NCBI GenBank assembly: GCA_013416395.1
Contig: JACCEP010000009.1
Coordinates: 111,692 to 175,691 of the forward strand
Origin: Alcaligenaceae bacterium
GTDB lineage: Bacteria; Pseudomonadota; Gammaproteobacteria; Burkholderiales; Burkholderiaceae_B
Length of the DNA stretch: 64,000 nt
Direction: 5' to 3'
In this document: positions 19,187 to 26,829 of the stretch, piece by piece
Numbering within the stretch: position 1 is the first letter of the stretch
Layout of the letters: the number at the start of each line of letters is the position of its first letter
Notes under the pieces: generated by a model
What the model was told of the DNA's origin: nothing
Database searches by the model: none
What the model saw: the letters and a program-made list of their open reading frames with translations, nothing else
Position numbers and translations under genes: made by a program

Positions 19187-19212
19187 AAAAACGGGGGCCA
19201 TGCCCCTGTTTT
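19187..19212 (+). terminator. Terminator-like hairpin after accC
   Basis: Inverted repeat AAAACGGGGGC...GCCCCTGTTTT with one G-T pair, a 3-base loop and a T-rich 3' side, 22 bases after the accC stop. It ends 16 bases before prmA, so prmA expression would depend on read-through or on a promoter hidden in this short gap. Confidence 0.65.
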
Positions 19213-19228
19213 ATTAACGGAATCTACG

Positions 19229-20155
19229 ATGCGAGAACTTGTGCTCCTGTGCCCCGAAGAGCGGGCTGAAGCGCTTTCCGATGCCCTGCTTGAGGCTGGC
19301 ATGCTGTCAGTTTCGGTAGAAGATGCCGACAGCAACACCGAGGCAGAGCGCGCCTTGTTTGGCGAACCTGGGTTTGAGCCTGACGTGCAGGCCTGGGACC
19401 GAAACCGTGTGGTCGCGTTAATGCCTGACGGCCTCGATCCCGCTCAAGTCATTGAGGTATTGCGCGAGGCTGGCTTGGGTGACTATGGTGACGGCGAGTG
19501 GCTACTGCGCGATGTGCCCGATGAAGACTGGGTCAGGCTGACGCAGTCGCAGTTTCCGCCCATCCAGGTGGCAGGCAGAATCTGGATCGTGCCCAGCTGG
19601 CACCGTGACAGCCCCGACGTACCGCCAGTCAGCAACGCTGCAGGCGTCGACGAGGCCCTGCACATCGAGCTTGATCCGGGGCTGGCGTTTGGCACTGGTA
19701 GCCACCCCACCACCCATCTGTGTCTGGCCTGGCTTGAGCGACATATCAAGGGGCACGAAACCGTGCTCGACTATGGCTGCGGGTCGGGTATTTTGGCAAT
19801 TGCCGCAAAAATGCTCGGCGCTGAAAGCATCACTGCCGTAGACATTGACGAGCAGGCAGTGCAGTCTACCCGCCACAATGCCAGTGTTAACGGCGTTCAG
19901 GTGCAAGCCATGCTCCCTGACGCGTTGGCCGAAGGCCAGTTTCAGATCGTGGTGGCTAATATATTGTCCAACCCACTCAAAGTGCTTGCTCCCATGTTGG
20001 CCAATCGGGTGGCACCCGGGGGGCGTCTGGCGCTTTCCGGCGTGCTTGAGCGTCAGGCCGAGGAAGTTGCCCAGGCCTACGCGCCCTGGCTTCAGCTTGA
20101 GGTCTGGCAAGAGCGGGAGGGCTGGGTTTGCCTGCATGGCCAGCGCGCACTCTGA
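19229..20155 (+). CDS. prmA: Ribosomal protein L11 methyltransferase
   Basis: SAM-dependent methyltransferase of 308 residues that trimethylates L11. The N-terminal substrate-recognition domain (residues ~1-55, [20 protein letters not shown]) is followed by a linker and the Rossmann domain. The latter has [30 protein letters not shown] (SAM motif I), [19 protein letters not shown] and [11 protein letters not shown]. The NILSNPL motif is the catalytic NPPF-like stretch for this family. Confidence 0.96.
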   Translation: MRELVLLCPEERAEALSDALLEAGMLSVSVEDADSNTEAERALFGEPGFEPDVQAWDRNRVVALMPDGLDPAQVIEVLREAGLGDYGDGEWLLRDVPDEDWVRLTQSQFPPIQVAGRIWIVPSWHRDSPDVPPVSNAAGVDEALHIELDPGLAFGTGSHPTTHLCLAWLERHIKGHETVLDYGCGSGILAIAAKMLGAESITAVDIDEQAVQSTRHNASVNGVQVQAMLPDALAEGQFQIVVANILSNPLKVLAPMLANRVAPGGRLALSGVLERQAEEVAQAYAPWLQLEVWQEREGWVCLHGQRAL

Positions 20156-20179
20156 CATCAGCCTCTATACTTGTCGCTT

Positions 20180-22087
20180 ATGGACCTGACCACGCGCTGC
20201 CCCCATTGCGGAACAACTTTTCCGGCTAGCCTCGAGCAACTCTTGTTGCGTAAGGGGTATATCCGCTGCATTAACTGCGCCAATATTTTTGATGGCTATG
20301 AGGCCGTCGTGTCTGGCGACCCTGCTGCTCACGCTGCCACACCGCCTTCAAAGCCCGCGCCGCCATTGCACCCGCCTGTGCCTGAGCCGCCAGCCAGTGC
20401 TGCCAGCGAAGCTATTACAGCGCCTGATTCTTCGGCGCAACTGCCCAGCAAGGCCCCCGTATTCACTGACGCACAGCGTGAAACGGTGCCATCTGAGGTT
20501 GCCCCTTCGCCGCCACCGCCCGACGCTACGCCTGTACCCATGGAGCTGCAGCGCGAAGCTGCTCCGTCAGAGGCCAGCCGGTCGGCGTCACCGCCCGATG
20601 TAACGCCCGCATCCATCGCGCCGCAGCGTCAACCTTCTGTGCCAGAGGCGAGACCGTCGGCGTCACGGCCCGATGTAACGCCCGTGCCCATCGCACCTCA
20701 GCGCCAACCTCCTGTGCCAGAGGTCAGTCCTTCGGCACCACGTCCGTACGTGGCTTCCGCATCCGCTTCGTCGCAGCGTGAAACGCCAGTGTCGCAGACC
20801 GTTTCTTCGTCACCGACGCACGATGTGCTGCACGTACCGGTTGCGCCACAGCGAGCAGCCTCTGTGTCAGAAGACGTTTCAGACTCAAATCTTCTGCAGC
20901 GGACAGTAAAAGAACAGGGCCGCAGCGGGCCAGCAACGCATCAGATCTCGTCGCAGGCAGCTCCACCCGTGTCGACGCCTTCACATATTATTTCGGAGTC
21001 GGGCAGTGCGACCGCAGCCGCCGGTGCAGGGCGTGGGCCGTCCTTTATTATTTCGGACGCATCATCGCAAGATGAGCCAGGCAGCAACGTTAGCGGTGCT
21101 GATAACTCAGAATTCAGCATCGGTGCAATTGTGCGGCGTCGCTCCGAGCAGCGTGAAAACGCAGCTGAACCTGACAGTGGTCAGCGAACAATGGCCACGG
21201 CCACCTATGATGTCACAGGCGTCGAGTCTGGAGCGCGCCAAGAGCCGGTTCTCGGTGAGCACACATTACCGGTTCGCGCGACGCAACAACCCCATTTCGT
21301 GGCCTCACCCAAGCCTGACACTGTGGTTCCGTCGTCCGTTGCGGCATCAGTGCCGTCTGCGCGCATGCGTGAACCAGTCGTCGATGTGCGGGAGCCGCGT
21401 ATTGCGGGTGCGGAGCTGCGTCACACTGAGAGTCCGGAGCCAGCACTGCCGATCCGCTCGCGTGAAACACTGGCGACCGGCCCAAAATCAAACGGTGTGT
21501 ATATTGAGCCCCGCAGTGTACGCGTAGAGCGTCAAGATTTTGCAGCGGATACACATGAGCGCCGTAGCATGGGTAGCTTGCTCGCCAGGGCTGCCTGGCG
21601 GGTGCTGATTGTTCTGGGTGTGGCAGTACTGCTTGCTCAGTTAGTGTATGTGTACCGCGTCCAGATCGCCAACCAGGTTCCCGTAGTGCGTCCTATGCTT
21701 GAAACCGCGTGCGCCAGCTTAGCCTGCGATGTGCCTTACTCGCGTGAAATCAGTGCCATCTCTATCATGAACTCTGCCTTGCGTGCAGAAACAGCCTCAA
21801 CGTCTGGCAAAACTGAACAGAGCGTCGGGGCTCCCAACATAATGGTTCTTTCGGTCACGTTGCGCAATGATTACGCCAAACCACAAGAGTGGCCCACGCT
21901 GGCGCTTGGGCTCACTGACTTCTCTGGTACGCTGGTTGTGCGCAGAAACCTGCCGCCCGAGGCCTATTTGCCGGCCAATATAGCCAGCCAGCCGTTTCCG
22001 GCGGGCAGTGAAATAACCGCTCGTGTACCCATCGTTCTTAATGACAATAAAGTCAGTGGGTATCAGCTTGACAAGTTTTTTCAGTAA
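20180..22087 (+). CDS. Zinc-ribbon / DUF3426 membrane protein with Pro/Ala/Ser repeat linker
   Basis: 635-residue protein of unknown function, conserved downstream of prmA in betaproteobacteria. An N-terminal MJ0042-type zinc ribbon carries C7xxC10 and C30xxC33. A very long low-complexity linker (residues ~45-430) follows, rich in Pro, Ala, Ser and Val. It contains at least three imperfect tandem units of about 27 residues built around RPDVTP-(V/A)-PIAPQRQP near residues 110-180. One membrane helix (WRVLIVLGVAVLLAQLVYVY) lies near 475-495, and a periplasmic DUF3426 domain (CDVPYSREISAISI onward) ends the protein. I chose the ATG at 20180 over a TTG at 20171 because it begins directly at the zinc ribbon. 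Confidence 0.85.
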   Translation: MDLTTRCPHCGTTFPASLEQLLLRKGYIRCINCANIFDGYEAVVSGDPAAHAATPPSKPAPPLHPPVPEPPASAASEAITAPDSSAQLPSKAPVFTDAQRETVPSEVAPSPPPPDATPVPMELQREAAPSEASRSASPPDVTPASIAPQRQPSVPEARPSASRPDVTPVPIAPQRQPPVPEVSPSAPRPYVASASASSQRETPVSQTVSSSPTHDVLHVPVAPQRAASVSEDVSDSNLLQRTVKEQGRSGPATHQISSQAAPPVSTPSHIISESGSATAAAGAGRGPSFIISDASSQDEPGSNVSGADNSEFSIGAIVRRRSEQRENAAEPDSGQRTMATATYDVTGVESGARQEPVLGEHTLPVRATQQPHFVASPKPDTVVPSSVAASVPSARMREPVVDVREPRIAGAELRHTESPEPALPIRSRETLATGPKSNGVYIEPRSVRVERQDFAADTHERRSMGSLLARAAWRVLIVLGVAVLLAQLVYVYRVQIANQVPVVRPMLETACASLACDVPYSREISAISIMNSALRAETASTSGKTEQSVGAPNIMVLSVTLRNDYAKPQEWPTLALGLTDFSGTLVVRRNLPPEAYLPANIASQPFPAGSEITARVPIVLNDNKVSGYQLDKFFQ

Positions 22088-22095
22088 GGAAAACA

Positions 22096-23034
22096 ATGAC
22101 TGACAAAGTATTGATTTGTGGTTCTATAGCCTTCGACACCATTGCCGTCTTTGAAGGCCATTTCAAAGATCATATTTTGTCAAATGGCATTCAGTCATTG
22201 AGCGTTTCGTTCTTTGTCCCAACCCTGCGTAAAGATTACGGTGGGTGCGCCGGCAATATTGCCTACAACCTAAGGTTGCTTGGCGGTAATCCGGTGCCTG
22301 TTGGTACCGTGGGTGCAGATGCCGCTGACTATATCGCGTACATGCAAGGCCTGGGCATAGACACCAGCATGGTACGCATGCTGCCTGATATGTACACGCC
22401 CCAATGCTTTATTACTACAGACCTCGACAACAACCAGATCGCTTCATTTCATCCCGGTGCCATGGAGCGCTCGGCAGATAATGACCTCACGGGGTGTGAG
22501 GCGGCGTGGGGTATTGTGGCGCCTGATGCCAAAGACGGTATGTTTGCTCATGCCCGGCGTCTCAAGGCGCAGGCAATACCTTTTGTTTTTGATCTGGGCC
22601 AGGCGATGCCGCTGTTTAACGGTGAAGACCTTAACCAGATGCTTGAATTGGCCGACATATTTACGGCCAATGATTACGAGGCAAGCGTGGTTGAGCAGCG
22701 CACGGGCCGCAGCATGCAAGAAATAGCCGGCACCCTGCGTGCGGTCGTTGTGACACGCGGCGCCGAGGGCGCCACGTTGTATGCTGACGGCACTGAAACG
22801 CATATTGATGCCGTCATGGCCGAACAGGTTGTTGATCCGACAGGCTGCGGTGATGCGCATCGCGCCGGCCTTTTGTATGGCCTGACAAAAAACTGGAGTC
22901 TGGCCGATTCTTGCCGCTTGGCGAATGTGATGGGTAGTCTTAAAATCGCGTCCAAAGGGCCACAGAATCACCGTCCTAGCAAAGATGGTATTAACGCCGT
23001 CCTCAACGATAATTTCGGGCTTAGCCTGTCCTAG
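22096..23034 (+). CDS. PfkB-family carbohydrate/nucleoside kinase
   Basis: Ribokinase-fold kinase of 312 residues, often annotated as adenosine-kinase-like in this family. The substrate-side motif GGCAGNIAYNLRLLGGNP lies near residue 50, and the catalytic base and anion hole motif DPTGCGDAHRAG near 249-260. In most PfkB kinases this reads D-T-x-G-A-G-D-xF; the GCGD-AHRAG variant is recognisable here. It starts 8 bases after the DUF3426 gene. Substrate (sugar versus nucleoside) cannot be settled from sequence. Confidence 0.85.
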   Translation: MTDKVLICGSIAFDTIAVFEGHFKDHILSNGIQSLSVSFFVPTLRKDYGGCAGNIAYNLRLLGGNPVPVGTVGADAADYIAYMQGLGIDTSMVRMLPDMYTPQCFITTDLDNNQIASFHPGAMERSADNDLTGCEAAWGIVAPDAKDGMFAHARRLKAQAIPFVFDLGQAMPLFNGEDLNQMLELADIFTANDYEASVVEQRTGRSMQEIAGTLRAVVVTRGAEGATLYADGTETHIDAVMAEQVVDPTGCGDAHRAGLLYGLTKNWSLADSCRLANVMGSLKIASKGPQNHRPSKDGINAVLNDNFGLSLS

Positions 23035-23111
23035 TTGCTCTGTTCAGATAAGGTCACGTACTAAGCCGTGCAGCGAACGCACGGGGCCGCGTCATTTTGT
23101 TTTCGGGCAAA

Positions 23112-23140
23112 TTGTTAACGTAAGCTTATTTAGCCAATAT
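23112..23140 (+). promoter_or_regulatory. Putative sigma-70 promoter of the glycine-zipper lipoprotein gene
   Basis: TTGTTA (23112-23117) and CAATAT (23135-23140) separated by 17 bases, 29 bases upstream of the start codon and followed by a clear AAGGAG ribosome-binding site. The -10 match is only moderate. Confidence 0.4.
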
Positions 23141-23168
23141 CGGGCTAGCGATACTAAGGAGTTTTTCC

Positions 23169-23669
23169 ATGAAGTCTTTCAATTTGCGCCAGCCGGGGCT
23201 GCGCCCAGCGCGTGTGCTCGTGCTGGCGGCCCTGCTTGGTTCTATGGCGTTCGTAACAGGCTGCGCCAATAACAGTGCCTCATCTTCCGTCTACACCTAT
23301 GGCCAGGCGCAGCGTGAGCAGATTGTCCGTGTCGGCACTGTGCAGTCAGTCCGCCCAATTACCATTCAGCTTGATAAAACTTCTGGTGCTGGGGTCGTGG
23401 CAGGTGGCGCGCTGGGTGGTGTTGCGGGCAGTGCTGTGGGCGGCGGGCGCGGCAATGTTCTTGCCACCATAGGCGGCGGTTTGCTTGGCGCTCTGGCTGG
23501 CAATGCTGTTGAAAACCAGGTCAACCGCAAAAACGGCCTGGAAATTACCGTCAGGCTCGACAATGGCGAAACCCGTGTCGTTGCGCAAGAAGCCGACGTG
23601 GCAATTAGTGCCGGCCAGCGCGTGCGTATGATCAGCGGTAACGGCCCCACTCGCGTCGTGCCTTTCTAA
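23169..23669 (+). CDS. Glycine-zipper outer-membrane lipoprotein (SlyB/PcP-like)
   Basis: 166-residue protein with a signal peptide ending in a lipobox-like GCA at VTGC. A double glycine-zipper helix follows (GVVAGGALGGVAGSAVGGG and GGGLLGALAGNAVE, residues ~77-118). The C-terminal domain (EITVRLDNGETRVVAQEAD ... GQRVRMISGNGPTRV) is typical of the SlyB/17-kDa surface antigen group. Such proteins are anchored in the outer membrane and linked to envelope integrity. Monocistronic: flanked upstream by a promoter-like site and downstream by a long hairpin. Confidence 0.88.
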   Translation: MKSFNLRQPGLRPARVLVLAALLGSMAFVTGCANNSASSSVYTYGQAQREQIVRVGTVQSVRPITIQLDKTSGAGVVAGGALGGVAGSAVGGGRGNVLATIGGGLLGALAGNAVENQVNRKNGLEITVRLDNGETRVVAQEADVAISAGQRVRMISGNGPTRVVPF

Positions 23670-23700
23670 AAGCAATTCAGCTATCGGGTTGGTGTCAACC

Positions 23701-23751
23701 CTAAAACAGCAAGGCCCCGCCGCATAATACGGTGGGGCCTTGCTGTTTTAG
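23701..23751. terminator. Strong bidirectional terminator hairpin
   Basis: A 51-base inverted repeat. CTAAAACAGCAAGGCCCC pairs perfectly with the distal 18 bases, then one mismatch, then CCG/CGG around a 7-base loop. A/T runs flank it in both orientations, so it can terminate both the lipoprotein gene on the plus strand and the convergent yggT on the minus strand. Confidence 0.9.
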
Positions 23752-23768
23752 CGGCTTGCAGAACTGCG

Positions 23769-24332
23769 TTAAATACCGAAAGCTGACCGCGTAAATTGCT
23801 GAATAAACATCATGGCCAACTGCGCCACCACAATCAGAACCAGTGGAGATAAGTCTAGCCCGCCCAGATTTGGCAGTATGCGACGAATCGGTTCAAGCAG
23901 TGGTGCCGTCATCGTGTGTAACACAGGCATTATCGGTGCCAGTGGGTTAACCCAAGACAATATGGCTTGCACCAGCGTTATCCAGAGCACGACATTAAAA
24001 GCCCATTTAAACACGCTGAGCAGCGCCGCCAGCGCTGCAGGGAGCAGGCTGCTGGTTGGTGGTAGTTGGCCGGTGCCCACTACAAACGAGAGTATCAGCA
24101 ATGCAAAAGCCGTGAGCCAGCATGTTAGCAAGGTGGGCCAGTCTATGCGATTGCCGGAGCCTAGTACCTTTTGCAATGGACGTACCAGCCAGTCAGTAAG
24201 TTTCAGTATGGCTTGAGAATAAGGGTTGAAGGGGTGCATGCGAATTGCATACAGCCACGCGCGAACAATAAGCGCGATGCCAAACAAGGAGAAGATGAGG
24301 TTGATGAGAAACTGTAATGCGTCGCTGAGCAT
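23769..24332 (-). CDS. YggT family membrane protein
   Basis: 187-residue inner-membrane protein with two YGGT repeats, each of two helices: FLINLIFSLFGIALIVRAWLY... near residues 8-28 with SQAILKLTDWLVRPLQKV, and a second unit with VLWITLVQAILSWVNPLAPIMPVL plus TAPLLEPIRRILP near 115-150. YggT proteins are implicated in osmotic shock protection and are related to CcdC/YlmG proteins of division. It stands alone, convergent with the lipoprotein gene. Function is not established. Confidence 0.88.
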   Translation of the reverse strand: MLSDALQFLINLIFSLFGIALIVRAWLYAIRMHPFNPYSQAILKLTDWLVRPLQKVLGSGNRIDWPTLLTCWLTAFALLILSFVVGTGQLPPTSSLLPAALAALLSVFKWAFNVVLWITLVQAILSWVNPLAPIMPVLHTMTAPLLEPIRRILPNLGGLDLSPLVLIVVAQLAMMFIQQFTRSAFGI

Positions 24333-24470
24333 GGCGGGGCCACAAGTTATGGAAACGCATCATTGTCGCATGATGGCGGGCAGGGTAAAAGCCGCCATCA
24401 AGGTACCCATTGCCTGGGTTAACCGGACAGTTGGGCAGGCATGGCAAACCCGTGTTTGCCAGCCAACCAC

Positions 24471-24502
24471 AATAAGGCCTCGCAAGCTTGCAAGGCCTTA
24501 TT
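24471..24502 (-). terminator. Hairpin downstream of the histone H1-like gene
   Basis: Arms AATAAGGCCT/AGGCCTTATT (10 bp) enclose a 12-base loop that itself holds the palindrome GCAAGCTTGC. It lies 2 bases beyond the stop of the H1-like gene on the minus strand, a probable terminator. Confidence 0.65.
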
Positions 24503-24504
24503 GA

Positions 24505-25458
24505 TTAAGGACGACCGCCTGTCGGAAAAGGCCAGGAGGCGGCCGGGTTGATGGTTTTTTTAGTGTCAGGTGCGGATGCAGTCTTTTTGGCTGCCTTGGC
24601 CTCGGTCTTGACACTGGCTTTTTTGGGAGCCGCCTTGCGGGCCGGCGCCTTAGCTGTCGTGGCTGGAGTTTCTGTAGCCTTGGCGGCCGCAGGCGCTGCG
24701 CTCTTGGCGACGGCTTTCGTTGCCGCTTTTTTAGCCGGTGCCTGTTTTGCTGGCGCCTTCGTGGCGACGTCCTTTTTGGCAACGGCTTTTTTTGCAGGCG
24801 CTTTGGTTGCTATCGTTTTCTTGGTCATGGCTTTCTTTGCAGGCGATTTAGTTGCAGGCGCCTTTTTTGCAACGGATGTTTTAGCAACGGCTTTTTTGGC
24901 CGCAGATGTTTTAGCAACCGCACTGGATTTTTTGGCCGGTGCAGCCTTCTTGGCGGCCACTGCTTTTTTGGCAGGGGCTTTCTTGGCTACGGATGACTTG
25001 GTTGCTGTGTTTTTGGCAGGGGCTTTTTTAGCGACTGCTTTCTTGGCCACGGCTTTTTTCGCTACCGTCTTTTTGGCTACGGCAGTTGTCTTTTTTGCTG
25101 CTGTGGCTTTCTTGGCGGCAGGTGTTTTGGTAGCTGTGGCTTTTTTGGCGACTGCTTTTTTAGCAACTGCTTTCTTTGCGGGAGCCTTGGTGGCTACTGC
25201 CTTTTTGGCAGGCGCTTTCTTGGCGACGGTTTTCTTGACTGCGGTCTTTTGGGCAACGGCTTTTTTAGCGGGTGCTTTCTTGGCTACGGCCTTTTTTGCC
25301 GTTGTGCTCTTTGTGGCTGCCGTTGTCTTCTTGGCAGGTGCGGCCTTGGTGGCAGCTACCGTTTTTTTAACAGCCACTTTCTTTGCAGGTGTTTCTTTTT
25401 TGGCGGATGCAGCTTTTTTCGTTGCCGTTTTCTTGGCGGCCTTTGCGGCTGTTGCCAT
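24505..25458 (-). CDS. Histone H1-like Lys/Ala/Pro-rich DNA-binding protein
   Basis: 317-residue, extremely basic protein made almost entirely of Lys, Ala, Pro, Val and Thr in short degenerate repeats such as [14 protein letters not shown] and VAKKTVAKK. It resembles the C-terminal tail of eukaryotic H1 and the Bordetella BpH1/BpH2 and Pseudomonas AlgP proteins. Only the last ~15 residues ([12 protein letters not shown]) depart from the pattern. The composition points to non-specific DNA compaction or regulation in the nucleoid. Repeat number is expected to vary between strains by slippage or recombination, so the length may be strain-specific. Codons vary between repeat units, so it is protein-level repetition rather than a satellite. 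Confidence 0.88.
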   Translation of the reverse strand: MATAAKAAKKTATKKAASAKKETPAKKVAVKKTVAATKAAPAKKTTAATKSTTAKKAVAKKAPAKKAVAQKTAVKKTVAKKAPAKKAVATKAPAKKAVAKKAVAKKATATKTPAAKKATAAKKTTAVAKKTVAKKAVAKKAVAKKAPAKNTATKSSVAKKAPAKKAVAAKKAAPAKKSSAVAKTSAAKKAVAKTSVAKKAPATKSPAKKAMTKKTIATKAPAKKAVAKKDVATKAPAKQAPAKKAATKAVAKSAAPAAAKATETPATTAKAPARKAAPKKASVKTEAKAAKKTASAPDTKKTINPAASWPFPTGGRP

Positions 25459-25582
25459 AGTAATGCTCCTTGAGATCGAGTCGAAGAGAACGTCTACCCA
25501 TTTGATATGGCCCCCACGAAAAGGATGCGACCCATCTCAAATGGCGCAAGCGTGTAATGCACGAAGTACCTTACACGCCTAG

Positions 25583-25611
25583 AGTCTAACGTAAGCTTTG
25601 CCTGTATTCAA
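25583..25611 (-). promoter_or_regulatory. Putative sigma-70 promoter of the H1-like gene
   Basis: Read on the minus strand: TTGAAT (25611-25606), a 17-base spacer, then TAGACT (25588-25583). It lies in the gap after nrdB and about 125 bases upstream of the H1-like start, leaving a fairly long leader. No experimental support. Confidence 0.4.
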
Positions 25612-25615
25612 AGCA

Positions 25616-26779
25616 TTATTCCCAGCTAAGTGCACCACCCGTCTGATATTCGATTACGCGTGTCTCGAAAAAGTTGCGCTCCTTCTTTAGGTCAATCATT
25701 TCGGCCATCCATGGGAACGGGTTTTCTTCTTGCGCAAACAGCGGTTCGATGCCGATTTGCTGGCAACGTCTGTTGGCGATAAAGCGCAGATAAGACTTGA
25801 ACATTGATGCGTTCAAACCCAGCACACCGCGAGGCATGGTGTCTTCAGCGTAAGCATATTCAAGGCCTACAGCCTGTTTGAACAGTTCGCGAATCTCTTC
25901 GCGAACCTGCGCTGTCCATAAGTGAGGGTTCTCGAGTTTGATCGTATTGATGAGGTCGATGCCGAAATTGCAGTGCATGGATTCGTCACGAAGAATGTAC
26001 ATGTACTGCTCTGCTGCGCCGGTCATTTTGTTTTGTCGGCCAAGCGCGAGAATTTGCGTAAATCCAACATAAAAGAAGAGGCCTTCCATCATGCATGCAA
26101 AAACAATTAATGATTTAAGCAGGGTTTGATCAGCGGCTGTGGTACCGGTTTCGAAATGCGGATCGGCAATTGCGTCGATGAAGGGGATGAGGAATTCGTC
26201 TTTGGCGACGATGGACGGAACCTCGTTGTACGCGTTGAAGATCTCGCCTTCGTCAAGGTCGAGGCTTTCGACAATGTACTGATAAGCATGAGTATGGATG
26301 GCTTCTTCAAAGGCCTGGCGCAGCAGAAACTGGCGACACTCAGGCGCTGTAATGTGACGGTATGTGCCCAGCACAATATTGTTGGCAGCCAGAGAGTCTG
26401 CCGTGACAAAAAACCCAAGATTGCGCTTGACGATGCGACGCTCGTCTTCGGTCAGCCCGTTGGGGTCTTTCCACAAGGCGATGTCGCGCGACATGTTTAT
26501 TTCTTGCGGCATCCAGTGGTTGGCGCACGTGGCAAGGTATTTTTCCCAGGCCCATTTGTACTTGAACGGCACCAGCTGATTGACGTCTGTCTTGCCGTTG
26601 ATGATGCGCTTGTCAGCGACACTTACGCGGCCCGTGGCGTGCCCGCCAGTGCCTGCTGAGGGTGGTGTCGGCATGGCGTTATCGTTAAAGGCCTGTATAC
26701 GCGGTTTGGTTGGTGCTTTACCAACCGTAGAGGTGGAGGCAGCTGCTTGTGTGATGGGGGTGTCGTCCCAAATTAGCAT
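25616..26779 (-). CDS. nrdB: Class Ia ribonucleotide reductase, beta subunit
   Basis: Houses the di-iron/tyrosyl-radical cofactor that drives NrdA. I place the start at the ATG at 26779 (387 residues, [10 protein letters not shown]), which has AGGAC 7 bases upstream. The first ATG at 26848 lies inside the C-terminal codons of nrdA and would add 23 unrelated residues. Iron-ligand motifs are visible: DIALWK and [16 protein letters not shown] region, [12 protein letters not shown], and DESMHCNFG. The C-terminus ends in a short acidic-hydrophobic tail for docking on NrdA. An N-terminal extension of ~60 low-complexity residues precedes the core. Confidence 0.96.
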   Translation of the reverse strand: MLIWDDTPITQAAASTSTVGKAPTKPRIQAFNDNAMPTPPSAGTGGHATGRVSVADKRIINGKTDVNQLVPFKYKWAWEKYLATCANHWMPQEINMSRDIALWKDPNGLTEDERRIVKRNLGFFVTADSLAANNIVLGTYRHITAPECRQFLLRQAFEEAIHTHAYQYIVESLDLDEGEIFNAYNEVPSIVAKDEFLIPFIDAIADPHFETGTTAADQTLLKSLIVFACMMEGLFFYVGFTQILALGRQNKMTGAAEQYMYILRDESMHCNFGIDLINTIKLENPHLWTAQVREEIRELFKQAVGLEYAYAEDTMPRGVLGLNASMFKSYLRFIANRRCQQIGIEPLFAQEENPFPWMAEMIDLKKERNFFETRVIEYQTGGALSWE

Positions 26780-26829
26780 GTCGGTGTCCTGTAGTAGATT
26801 GTTGGCAGGCGCGTTCTTGGTTTCGAGGG

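Noticed and set aside
24541..25440. Repetitive DNA that could suggest a CRISPR array
   Set aside because: Repeats are short, degenerate, in-frame and codon-variable, with no uniform spacer or repeat; no cas genes are present anywhere in the window.
24548..25582. A 344-residue open frame on the plus strand opposite the histone H1-like gene
   Set aside because: It is the antisense of Lys/Ala codons and encodes a Phe/Ala/Leu-rich string without a real domain; the minus-strand reading has the known H1-like composition, a promoter-like site and a terminator.
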